NCBI GenBank assembly: GCA_016763215.1
Contig: JAESUF010000274.1
Location: 1-6,177, forward strand
Direction: 5' to 3'
DNA from: Flavobacteriaceae bacterium
Lineage (GTDB): Bacteria > Bacteroidota > Bacteroidia > Flavobacteriales > Flavobacteriaceae
Length of the DNA stretch: 6,177 nucleotides
In this document: positions 1 through 5,519 of the stretch, one piece after another
How the letters are laid out: the number at the start of each line of letters is the position of its first letter
Numbering within the stretch: the stretch's first letter is position 1
Position numbers and translations under genes: made by a program
Notes under the pieces: model-generated
Seen by the model: only the letters and a program-made list of their open reading frames with translations
The model's database searches: none
What the model was told of the DNA's origin: nothing

Positions 1-13
1 AAACAAAAGTAAA

Positions 14-760
14 ATGAAAAAAACATTACTCTCATTATTTTTAATCACAAGTATGACTGTGCTTTCTCAAGATTTTAGTACGGGAACTGTCACATTTAGT
101 GCAGACTTGTCCGCTAAAATAGATATTAGTGGAAGTACTAATATTACTACATTAACATTAAGTGGACCTTCTGGTGTTTGGTTTGCCGTTGGATTTGGAG
201 GCTCAAATATGTCAGCAGGAGCAGATATTTTTAGAACTGATGGAACAACTATAGATGATGCGAGATCGACAGGGCAATTTATGCCGCCAAATGATGCACA
301 GCAAGATTGGACATTAGTGTCTAACACGATTTCTATTGGTGTTCGAACTATTGTTGCTACAAGAGCTAATAATACTGGAGATTCTAATGATTTTGTATTT
401 AGTCCATCTGGAGGATCTATCTCAATGATATGGGCAGTTGGGGCTACCACGAACACTGCTCAGCAGCATGCATCTAGAGGAGCTACAGCAGCAGCTGTTA
501 CTCTTGGAATTAAAGAAAACAAATTATTAAGTTTTAATATGTTTCCAAACCCAGCTTCAGATCAAGTAAACATTCAATTGCCAACAGGAACAGAGAGCGC
601 TAAAGTTTTTGTATATGATTATGTGGGAAGATTGATGAGTTCACAAACAGTTACTTCAAATAATCCAAAAATAGATGTTACTGGCCTTTCTTCAGGAATG
701 TACATAATTAGAGTTACTACAGATGATAAAATTGGAGCTCAACAGTTTATTAAGAGTTAA
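14..760 (+). CDS. Secreted DOMON-domain protein with T9SS type A sorting tail
   Basis: The 248-residue protein begins with a Sec signal peptide (residues 1 to about 18, K-K then a hydrophobic run ending VLS-Q). Residues about 22-160 look like a DOMON domain, a beta-sandwich that binds heme or sugar. Its marks are WFAVGFGG (56-63), the aspartate of AGADI, a TRANNTGD segment (116-123), then IWAVG (139-143) and a following histidine. Met66 (in SNMSAGAD) and His152 (in AQQHAS) sit where the Met/His heme ligands of cytochrome-type DOMON domains lie, so b-type heme binding is possible but inferred. Residues about 174-248 form a T9SS type A sorting domain (FPNPASD, then a YDYVGR-like strand, GLSSGMYIIRV and a short basic end), so export to the cell surface or medium is expected. 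The start at 14 has an A-rich leader and gives a complete signal peptide. No redox partner is adjacent and the gene has its own terminator, so its partner is unknown. A sugar-binding DOMON is the alternative. Confidence 0.85.
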   Translation: MKKTLLSLFLITSMTVLSQDFSTGTVTFSADLSAKIDISGSTNITTLTLSGPSGVWFAVGFGGSNMSAGADIFRTDGTTIDDARSTGQFMPPNDAQQDWTLVSNTISIGVRTIVATRANNTGDSNDFVFSPSGGSISMIWAVGATTNTAQQHASRGATAAAVTLGIKENKLLSFNMFPNPASDQVNIQLPTGTESAKVFVYDYVGRLMSSQTVTSNNPKIDVTGLSSGMYIIRVTTDDKIGAQQFIKS

Positions 761-787
761 TAAAATACCACAAAATAAAAATAGAAT

Positions 788-816
788 CGATTGTCTAAAG
801 GCAATCGGTTTTTTTT
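788..816 (+). terminator. Rho-independent terminator after the DOMON gene
   Basis: An 8-bp stem, CGATTGTC (788-795) with GGCAATCG (800-807) including one G-T pair, closes a TAAA loop. It is followed by G and a run of eight T (809-816). It lies 28 bp after the stop codon and separates this gene from the next one. Confidence 0.85.
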
Positions 817-830
817 ATGCCTTTTTTATT

Positions 831-845
831 TAGATTTGTAATCTA
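831..845 (+). promoter_or_regulatory. Candidate -7 promoter box with overlapping inverted repeat
   Basis: TAGATTTG (831-838) is an exact match to the Bacteroidota -7 consensus TAnnTTTG and lies 31 bp before the start codon of the GlmU-like gene. No TTG -33 element is visible at the usual spacing, where the T-run of the upstream terminator lies instead. The box is also half of an inverted repeat, TAGATT-TGT-AATCTA (831-845), which could be an operator or chance in AT-rich DNA. Confidence 0.45.
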
Positions 846-869
846 GATATTTTTTGAAAACAACTATAC

Positions 870-2045
870 ATGAATTACATACTTTTTGATGGAAACGTTA
901 GAAACGCGTTATTACCATTTACTTATACTAGACCCGTTGCAGATATTCGAATAGGGATTTTGACCATTCGTGAAAAATGGGAAAAAACATTAGGGTTAAC
1001 AACTACTACAATTACCGAAGAGTATTTGGAAGAGAAGTACCCTATGGTTGAAGTAGAAGAGAATGTACTAATTAATGCTTCTTTTATTCCTTCTAAAGAA
1101 TTGGTTAAACAAGTGAAATCACTAACAAAGAACCAAGCAATTTTTAAAGATGAGGATGTCATTGCTTTTTTTACTTCTGAAACACAAGAAGAAGTAGATT
1201 TTACCACTTACGAACAAATAGAGTTTGATGAAGAATTAATTCAAATAAAGAATACGTGGGATATTTTCGCATTAAATGAGAAGGCCATTCAAGAGGATTT
1301 TGATTTAATCACTGAAGGAAGAAAATCACAACCGATTCCTGAAGGGGTACGATGTATTAATAAAGACGATATTTTTATTGAAGAAGGAGCTGAAGTTATT
1401 TTCTCGACACTTAATGCTTCGGAAGGGCCTATTTATATAGGTAAAGATGTACTAATTATGGAGTCGAGCTCTGTTAGAGGACCGTTTGCTATATGTGAGA
1501 ATTCTATGCTTAAAATGGGAGCGAAAATTTATGGAGCAACAACTATTGGACCTAATTGTAAAGTGAGCGGAGAAGTAAATAATTCTGTTTTATTTGGAAA
1601 TTCTAATAAAGGACATGAAGGCTTTTTAGGAAACTCTGTTTTAGGTGAATGGTGTAATATAGGAGCGGATACCAATACTTCAAATTTAAAAAACAACTAT
1701 GCTGAAGTGAAGCTTTGGGATTATGAAACAGAAAGATTTGCAAAAACAGGACTTCAATTTTGTGGACTTATGATGGGTGATCATTCTAAGTGTGGGGTAA
1801 ATACAATGTTTAATACAGGAACAGTGATTGGAGTAAGTGCTAATATTTATGGAAGTGGTTTTCCACGGAACTTTATTCCATCCTATAGTTGGGGAGGAGC
1901 TTCTGGATTTATGGACTATCAATTAAAAAAAGTTTTTGAAGTCGTTGAAGTCGTTATGAAAAGAAGAGGTGTTGATTTTACTGACATGGAAAAAAACATC
2001 TTAGAACATATTTTTGAAATAACCTCAAAGCATCGAAATTATTAA
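870..2045 (+). CDS. GlmU-like sugar nucleotidyltransferase/acetyltransferase family protein
   Basis: The 391-residue protein matches the Bacteroidota-specific GlmU-like family (annotated as putative sugar nucleotidyltransferase, or alternative GlmU). The N-terminal part (1 to about 155) has the family signature FDGNVRNALLPF-TYTRPVADIRIG but lacks the GxGTRM loop of ordinary GlmU uridyltransferases. Residues about 160-345 form a left-handed beta-helix of imperfect hexapeptides (IYIGKDVLI, MGAKIYGATTIGPNC, TVIGVSANIYG). KGHEGFLGNSVLG plus NIGADTNTSN (247-272) lines up with KAGHLTYLGDAEIG and NIGAGTITCN of E. coli GlmU, placing His249 at the catalytic acetyltransferase histidine (His363). The likely role is making GlcNAc-1-P or UDP-GlcNAc-type precursors for peptidoglycan and LPS in the cytoplasm. 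The acetyltransferase half is better supported than the uridyltransferase half. The ATG at 870 gives the usual family N-terminus. The gene has its own candidate promoter and terminator, so it appears monocistronic. Confidence 0.85.
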   Translation: MNYILFDGNVRNALLPFTYTRPVADIRIGILTIREKWEKTLGLTTTTITEEYLEEKYPMVEVEENVLINASFIPSKELVKQVKSLTKNQAIFKDEDVIAFFTSETQEEVDFTTYEQIEFDEELIQIKNTWDIFALNEKAIQEDFDLITEGRKSQPIPEGVRCINKDDIFIEEGAEVIFSTLNASEGPIYIGKDVLIMESSSVRGPFAICENSMLKMGAKIYGATTIGPNCKVSGEVNNSVLFGNSNKGHEGFLGNSVLGEWCNIGADTNTSNLKNNYAEVKLWDYETERFAKTGLQFCGLMMGDHSKCGVNTMFNTGTVIGVSANIYGSGFPRNFIPSYSWGGASGFMDYQLKKVFEVVEVVMKRRGVDFTDMEKNILEHIFEITSKHRNY

Positions 2046-2084
2046 CTAAAAAAGCCTTGAATTCAATTCAAGGCTTTTTTAGTT
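2044..2084. terminator. Bidirectional terminator, 41-bp perfect palindrome
   Basis: The 20-nt arms are perfectly complementary around a single central C at 2064. The core GCCTTGAA (2054-2061) / TTCAAGGC (2067-2074) is flanked by six A (2048-2053) and six T (2075-2080), so each strand reads stem plus U-run. It serves the GlmU-like gene (+) and the convergent DUF2807 gene (-). The palindrome overlaps the last two bases of the GlmU-like stop codon and ends 14 bp before the opposite stop codon. Confidence 0.95.
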
Positions 2085-2098
2085 GAGGGAATTTCTAA

Positions 2099-2827
2099 TT
2101 AATTTCTACTTCTAACGCTACCAGAACCAACAGACTTAGTGTTGATTTTTGGAGGATTTCCTTTGTAGTAAATACTTCCAGAACCAGCTATTGTCGATTT
2201 AATTTCGTCTTTCACACTAATTCTGATATCACCCGATCCAGCTATTGTCGCATTTACAGTATTCACTTGTAACTCATAAGCCTTAATTGAGCCAGAACCA
2301 GCAATAGAACCTTTAAAAGAATTAGCATCTCCAGATAATTTTATATTTCCAGAACCACCAATAGAAGTTTTTACGGAAGTGGCATCTACTTCTAAAGTGA
2401 TGTTTCCTGAACCTCCTAAGCTCACTTTAAAGTCATCAGCTTTGATCAATACATTTCCTTTAATGTTTCCAGAACCTCCTAAAGAGACTTGATCGATACT
2501 TTGAATAGGCACAGTAACAGTTAACCTTTTTGTGGTTCTTAAGTTAATACCTTTCTTAACTTTTATTTGTAAACTTCCTCTTCTTACTTCGGTTACAATG
2601 TATTTCATTAGGTTTTCTTCACCTTCTATTTTTACTTTTCCTTCTTTTCCTTTTACAAGAATTACATCGAAGAATCCGCCTACACTAACACCATCGTAAT
2701 CGCCAGTACTACGTGTAATAGTTATTACTTTTCCGTTTCCTTTTACTTTTTCATTGTTCCACCATTTCTGTGCATTTACAGAAAGCGTCATAGTAAGAAC
2801 AATAGCTGTGATAAATAATTTTTTCAT
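2099..2827 (-). CDS. Exported DUF2807 (head GIN domain) GSGxI-repeat protein
   Basis: The 242-residue protein starts with a signal peptide (1 to about 19, ending SVNA-Q) and then has a DUF2807-type domain (putative autotransporter adhesin, head GIN domain). The opening strands VSVGGFFDVILVKG (47-60) are typical of the family. From residue 115 it runs as a beta-solenoid with seven copies of a G-SGxI/V motif: SLGGSGNI at 115 and 136, SIGGSGNI at 155, SIAGSGSI at 174, TIAGSGDI at 194, TIAGSGSI at 212 and SVGSGSV at 232. They are spaced 18-21 residues apart. There is no lipobox, transmembrane anchor or T9SS tail, so a soluble periplasmic location is most likely. It is the last gene of the sigma/anti-sigma operon, 26 bp after the DUF4097-type gene, and ends at the shared terminator. 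The biochemical role of the family is unknown. Adhesin is a family label and has not been shown here. Confidence 0.85.
   Translation of the reverse strand: MKKLFITAIVLTMTLSVNAQKWWNNEKVKGNGKVITITRSTGDYDGVSVGGFFDVILVKGKEGKVKIEGEENLMKYIVTEVRRGSLQIKVKKGINLRTTKRLTVTVPIQSIDQVSLGGSGNIKGNVLIKADDFKVSLGGSGNITLEVDATSVKTSIGGSGNIKLSGDANSFKGSIAGSGSIKAYELQVNTVNATIAGSGDIRISVKDEIKSTIAGSGSIYYKGNPPKINTKSVGSGSVRSRN
2114..2485 (-). repeat. Internal GSGxI coding repeats
   Basis: Seven tandem motif copies with a period of about 54-63 bp encode the solenoid turns of the DUF2807 protein. The similarity is visible in the DNA: on the plus strand TTCCAGAACC or close variants recur at each copy, and CCAGCTATTGTCG occurs twice exactly (about 2187 and 2239). 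Confidence 0.8.
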
Positions 2828-2853
2828 GATTGTTTAAGATTATAAGTTTTAAA

Positions 2854-3939
2854 TTAATTTTCATTTAATGTTACACTACCATATTCAGATTTGATAGTTA
2901 TTTTTGAATTTGAGTTTCCTTTCCCGTAAACTCCTTCATAGTATTTTTTTGTTGACTTAACTGTGCTCTTGAAAATTTCAACATTGCTATCATTTCTTTT
3001 AAAACTAGCATATTGCAAATCGATAATAAATTTGAAATTATTACTTGTAGAAGTCCCTATTCTTATTCCAGCATATTCACTATCTATAGATACAGATTCG
3101 AATCCGTTGGCTAGATTGTCAATTCGAATAGAACCATAATCTGAACTGATTTTTAAATTCTTTTTTACGGTACCGAACTTAAATCCAGTATAATCACCAT
3201 TTCCAGATGCATTCACAACATTTCCAACGCTTATAGAACCATAATCACTATTAAAAGTTAGATTGGTTACCGAATTCAATTTTACTGTAGAATAGTCTGT
3301 ATTTAATTTTACGTTCTCAGAATTTCCGATAGTCAGTTTAGAATAATCAATGTTAACTTTGGCACCTCTCACAGAGTTAATCGTAGAGGCCGAACAATAA
3401 TCTAAATTAATATCATTGTTATCTCCTTTTAGATCTCCAATAGTAATTTTACCATAATCACAGCTAATACTTGCTTCGCCTTCTAATTCATCTAAATTAA
3501 TGCTCCCGTAGTTATTGTTTAAACGGATATTATTGGTTACAGGCATTTTTACTGTGTAATTAATTTGATAGGAAATTTTTCGACTTTTTTTCCAAAAACT
3601 CCAGCTACTTTTATTTTTTCCAAACCTAGTATTTGCTTCTACGAAACTAGCAGAGGAATTAAAATCAACATTAATTTTCCGTAATTGCTCTTCTACTTCA
3701 TCTAAATCATTTCCTTTTACTGTGATTCTAATATCTATTTCAATCCTGTTTTTACTCCGGGTAGTAACATTTATATCTCCATATTTATTACTAATAGAAA
3801 GAGCTGCTTTACTGTTTACGGTAAAAGATTTTTTGATAGTTTTACTTTTCTCATGTCTTTTCTTATCGTTGTCATTGTTTCCAAGTAGAATGGTAGGAAT
3901 TAATAAGAGTAGGATAGTTAATTTATATATAGATTTCAT
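2854..3939 (-). CDS. Exported DUF4097-type beta-solenoid protein
   Basis: The 361-residue protein has a Sec signal peptide (1 to about 20, long hydrophobic run ILLLLLIPTILLG) without a lipoprotein cysteine. Residues about 38-135 form a beta-rich head (KSFTVNSKAALSISNKYGDI, then VKGNDLDEVEEQLRKI). From about 140 to 357 it is a solenoid of about eleven turns marked by an [ND/S]YG-type motif: NNYGSINL (Tyr144), CDYGKITI, LDYC, IDYSKLTI, TDYSTVKL, SDYGSISV, GDYTGFKF, SDYGSIRI, SEYAGIRI, LQYASFKR and SEYGSVTL (Tyr353). The spacing is mostly 17-21 residues, with a longer insert before the last copy. This fits DUF4097/adhesin-like families. The start codon lies inside the end of the anti-sigma-like gene (17-bp overlap), suggesting translational coupling. 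With no anchor or T9SS tail, it is probably periplasmic. Family knowledge: DUF4097 proteins in Firmicutes (LiaX/YvlB type) take part in envelope-stress responses. A similar role here is inferred from the operon. Confidence 0.8.
   Translation of the reverse strand: MKSIYKLTILLLLIPTILLGNNDNDKKRHEKSKTIKKSFTVNSKAALSISNKYGDINVTTRSKNRIEIDIRITVKGNDLDEVEEQLRKINVDFNSSASFVEANTRFGKNKSSWSFWKKSRKISYQINYTVKMPVTNNIRLNNNYGSINLDELEGEASISCDYGKITIGDLKGDNNDINLDYCSASTINSVRGAKVNIDYSKLTIGNSENVKLNTDYSTVKLNSVTNLTFNSDYGSISVGNVVNASGNGDYTGFKFGTVKKNLKISSDYGSIRIDNLANGFESVSIDSEYAGIRIGTSTSNNFKFIIDLQYASFKRNDSNVEIFKSTVKSTKKYYEGVYGKGNSNSKITIKSEYGSVTLNEN
2869..3516 (-). repeat. Internal YG-motif solenoid repeats
   Basis: Eleven imperfect repeats, mostly 17-21 codons, each carry a Tyr of the DYG/EYG motif followed by a beta strand. 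Tyr positions are 144, 162, 181, 199, 216, 233, 250, 268, 289, 310 and 353. On the plus strand ACCATAATC/ACCATATTC-like words recur at the motif (e.g. about 2877, 3131, 3238 and 3451). Confidence 0.75.
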
Positions 3940-4447
3940 TATCTAAATTTTTAGGATTTTTAACTTGTTCTATTTGTAATAAGGTGTTCTGTAGAATTTC
4001 CAATCGTTTTTGGTAATTGTTAATCATCTCATTAATGATTTTTCTTTGTTCACCAGTATTGTTCAGTTCTTCTATAAAGAGTTTGTAGTTGTCTTCTAAC
4101 TCTTCTAATTGATCTAATGCGCTTTCAATAATTTTCTCTGTATCGAGGCTTCTGCTTTTTTCAATTTCTTGTAATTCAATAGTAATAGTACTTATGAAAT
4201 AAGTTTCTACCTCTTGCATTTTTGGAGAAAGATCACTAAGAACCAAAGGCTCATTATTAGAGATAGACCCCAATGTAAATCCAACGAGTAGAATTATGGA
4301 AGCAGCTACGCTCATCCATTTCCATGAAATTTTATTTTGAGGTGTTGCTCCTTGCAAGCGTTTTTCGAAACGTTGTATGTGACCTTCATGAGGCTCATGA
4401 AAATCGAATTCGTTTTCTGAAAAAAAGTTATGTAATTTATTTTCCAT
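3923..4447 (-). CDS. Putative single-pass membrane anti-sigma factor
   Basis: The 174-residue protein has a cytoplasmic N-terminus (1-43) with HEPHEGHIQRFEKRL (17-31), a motif I associate with Bacteroidota sigma-linked membrane proteins. One transmembrane helix follows at about 46-62 (SVAASIILLVGFTLGSI). The extracytoplasmic part (about 66-174) is rich in Glu, Leu, Ile and Gln and reads as a long coiled coil (LDQLEELEDNYKLFIEEL, then QKRLEILQNTLLQIEQV). There is no cysteine at all, so the zinc-binding H-C-C motif of ZAS anti-sigma factors is absent. The role is assigned mainly from position: its start overlaps the sigma gene by 11 bp, and its end overlaps the DUF4097-type gene by 17 bp. It would hold the sigma factor at the inner membrane and release it on an envelope signal. 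The alternative is a membrane accessory protein that is not itself the inhibitor. Confidence 0.7.
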   Translation of the reverse strand: MENKLHNFFSENEFDFHEPHEGHIQRFEKRLQGATPQNKISWKWMSVAASIILLVGFTLGSISNNEPLVLSDLSPKMQEVETYFISTITIELQEIEKSRSLDTEKIIESALDQLEELEDNYKLFIEELNNTGEQRKIINEMINNYQKRLEILQNTLLQIEQVKNPKNLDNEIYI

Positions 4448-5003
4448 ACATCTGTGTATTTATGCTGTCTTCTAGTAAGACTTGTTTTAGTTTTTTCTTT
4501 GCTCTAGAAATAGTCGTACGTACATTTTCATTGGTATATCCCATAATCTGAGCAATTTCTTCATAATCATAGCCTTCAATCAAATTTAAAGTCAGTACTA
4601 ACTGATAATTTTGTTTTAAAGAATTAAGTTTATCAACTACTTGGTCTGCTTTTAACAATGAGTAATCGATTTTTTCTTCAACAACTTCGTAACTAGGAAT
4701 CACATCCATTTTTACTTCTTCGTATCTATTATTCTTTTTTAATTGAGTTAAACTCTTATTAATTACAATTCGTTTTAACCAAGCACCAAATGCAACCTCT
4801 CCTTTAAAGGTGTTTAGTTTTGTGAATGCTGTTAAAAATGCTTCTTGCATAATATCTTCTGCTTCATACTCGTCTCTCAAAATTCGAAATGCAGCATTGT
4901 ACATGGCTTTATAATAGCCATTGTATATCTGCACCTGAGCGTTTTGATCAGATTTCTTACAGCGTTCTAACAGTTGGTTGATATGTTGGTTGTTGGCTTC
5001 CAA
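4437..5003 (-). CDS. ECF (group 4) RNA polymerase sigma factor
   Basis: The 188-residue protein has sigma-70 region 2 at about 24-92: YYKAMYNAAFRILRD, then EAEDIMQEAFLTAF for core and -10 binding, and FGAWLKRIVINKSL. Region 4 is at about 122-175: LKQNYQLVLTLNLIEGYDYE, EEIAQIMGYTNENVRTTISR helix-turn-helix, AKKKLKQ. Length and layout are normal for an ECF sigma factor, and regions 1.1 and 3 are absent. Translation appears to start at a TTG: the frame reads Y-R-N-V-S above it and then an in-frame TAG, with no ATG until residue 34, which lies inside region 2. The NNQHINQLL N-terminus looks like that of related flavobacterial sigma factors. It is the first gene of the four-gene operon, and its stop overlaps the start of the anti-sigma-like gene. 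It probably directs transcription of its own operon and perhaps other envelope genes; the wider regulon cannot be seen here. Confidence 0.9.
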   Translation of the reverse strand: MEANNQHINQLLERCKKSDQNAQVQIYNGYYKAMYNAAFRILRDEYEAEDIMQEAFLTAFTKLNTFKGEVAFGAWLKRIVINKSLTQLKKNNRYEEVKMDVIPSYEVVEEKIDYSLLKADQVVDKLNSLKQNYQLVLTLNLIEGYDYEEIAQIMGYTNENVRTTISRAKKKLKQVLLEDSINTQMYGK

Positions 5004-5011
5004 AGAAACAT
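4967..5011 (-). other. 14-codon out-of-frame ATG reading frame over the sigma start
   Basis: An ATG at 5011-5009 lies 8 nt upstream of the TTG start and in another frame. It runs for 14 codons to a TAG at 4969-4967. If it is translated, ribosomes would bypass the sigma start, so it could dampen sigma synthesis. It may equally be chance; nothing in the sequence shows translation. Confidence 0.25.
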
Positions 5012-5020
5012 TTCTATACT

Positions 5021-5049
5021 AGAGACAATACACATAAAAGATTGTGACA
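5021..5049 (-). promoter_or_regulatory. Candidate ECF-type promoter of the sigma operon
   Basis: Reading the minus strand, TGTCAC (5049-5044) resembles an ECF -35 element. After a 17-nt spacer comes GTCTCT (5026-5021), resembling the CGTCT-type -10 element of many ECF promoters. The start codon is 17 nt further on, giving a short leader. No TAnnTTTG housekeeping box was found upstream of the gene. The match suggests autoregulation but rests on pattern likeness only. Confidence 0.4.
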
Positions 5050-5453
5050 GTTTTGTATTGAAAGTTATGGATTTTTTGAAAGGTATAAGGTAACCAATCA
5101 ATTAAAAAATGAAATTATAAAACGTATTCTTTACCTAAGAGTATAGATTTTCAAGATATTTAAACACAGACTTAGTATTGAGTATTACAACAGATTCACG
5201 GTTTTCATTCAACTATTTGCCTTCAAATTTTTATTAGTATCTCAAAATAGTTGGTGCCTCAGGAGAAAATAAAGTAAAATTATTTTAACTTGTTAAGAAC
5301 AAATACGTACAAAATCAACGCTTTTTAATTCTATCAGAAACCTAATAAATGAAACTTAATATATTATCAACTTCTATTGGCACAACAATTGATTTTATTA
5401 ATTGAAATCAAACTTGAGTTGTTTTTCAAGTATCTGATTTTTAAGATTTTAAA
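5050..5453. other. AT-rich non-coding intergenic region
   Basis: No credible gene is present on either strand; the longest ATG frame noted on the plus strand is 18 codons (5349-5405). Visible structure is limited to inverted repeats: CAACTATTT (5210-5218) with AAATAGTTG (5245-5253) around a 26-nt spacer, TTGATTT (5389-5395) with AAATCAA (5405-5411), and ACTTGA (5412-5417) with TCAAGT (5426-5431). The last two are immediately adjacent and lie just upstream of the lon promoter. None has a T-run typical of a terminator. Confidence 0.6.
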
Positions 5454-5482
5454 TTGAAATAAAAAAAATATTGTTTTCTTTG
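5454..5482 (+). promoter_or_regulatory. Putative lon promoter (Bacteroidota -33/-7 type)
   Basis: TTG (5454-5456), an 18-nt spacer and TTTCTTTG (5475-5482) match the Bacteroidota -33 TTG / -7 TAnnTTTG pattern except for T instead of A at the second -7 base. Transcription would start near 5488-5490, giving a leader of about 30 nt before the lon start codon. Confidence 0.55.
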
Positions 5483-5497
5483 CAAAGAAAGCAATGT
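5468..5497. promoter_or_regulatory. Palindrome over the lon -7 box, candidate operator
   Basis: TTTCTTTGCAAAGAAA (5475-5490) is a perfect 16-bp palindrome. It extends to a 30-bp inverted repeat (5468-5497) with only two mismatched pairs (5474/5491 and 5469/5496). It covers the putative -7 element and the expected transcription start, where a dimeric repressor would block transcription. The binding protein is unknown. Confidence 0.5.
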
Positions 5498-5508
5498 CAC
5501 AATGACAT
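5494..5508. promoter_or_regulatory. Second inverted repeat in the lon leader
   Basis: ATGTCA-CAA-TGACAT has 6-bp perfect arms and a 3-nt centre. It lies just downstream of the expected lon transcription start and 11 bp before the start codon, and overlaps the end of the larger palindrome by 4 bp. It could be an operator in DNA or a small hairpin in the mRNA leader. Confidence 0.4.
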
Positions 5509-5519
5509 ATAAATAACCT

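Noticed and set aside
67..456. Open frame of 129 codons antisense to the DOMON gene
   Set aside because: It lies wholly within a well-supported secreted-protein gene and has no recognisable domain or promoter of its own.
923..1922. Two antisense open frames within the GlmU-like gene (923-1207 and 1686-1922)
   Set aside because: They are shadows of the coding strand, with low-complexity or Cys/His/Ser-rich translations and no family likeness.
2114..2485. CRISPR-like array
   Set aside because: The periodic words are in-frame coding repeats of a beta-solenoid, with degenerate copies and no true spacers.
3923..4447. Zinc-binding anti-sigma (ZAS) domain
   Set aside because: The protein contains no cysteine, so the H-C-C zinc motif cannot be present.
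3722..4551. Plus-strand frames 3722-3946 and 4324-4551 across the operon
   Set aside because: They are antisense to the DUF4097-type, anti-sigma-like and sigma genes. Their hydrophobic look comes from the complement of Lys/Asn/Glu-rich codons.
5089..5095. GGTAACC as an ECF -35 element
   Set aside because: On the plus strand it is more than 400 bp from lon, and on the minus strand it reads GGTTACC with no fitting -10 at the right spacing.
5349..5405. 18-codon ATG frame in the intergenic region
   Set aside because: It is too short, has no hydrophobic or toxin-like pattern, and such frames are expected by chance in AT-rich DNA.
5389..5431. Two adjacent hairpins as a terminator or riboswitch upstream of lon
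   Set aside because: The arms are only 6-7 bp and AT-rich, there is no T-run after a stem, and they lie upstream of the proposed transcription start.
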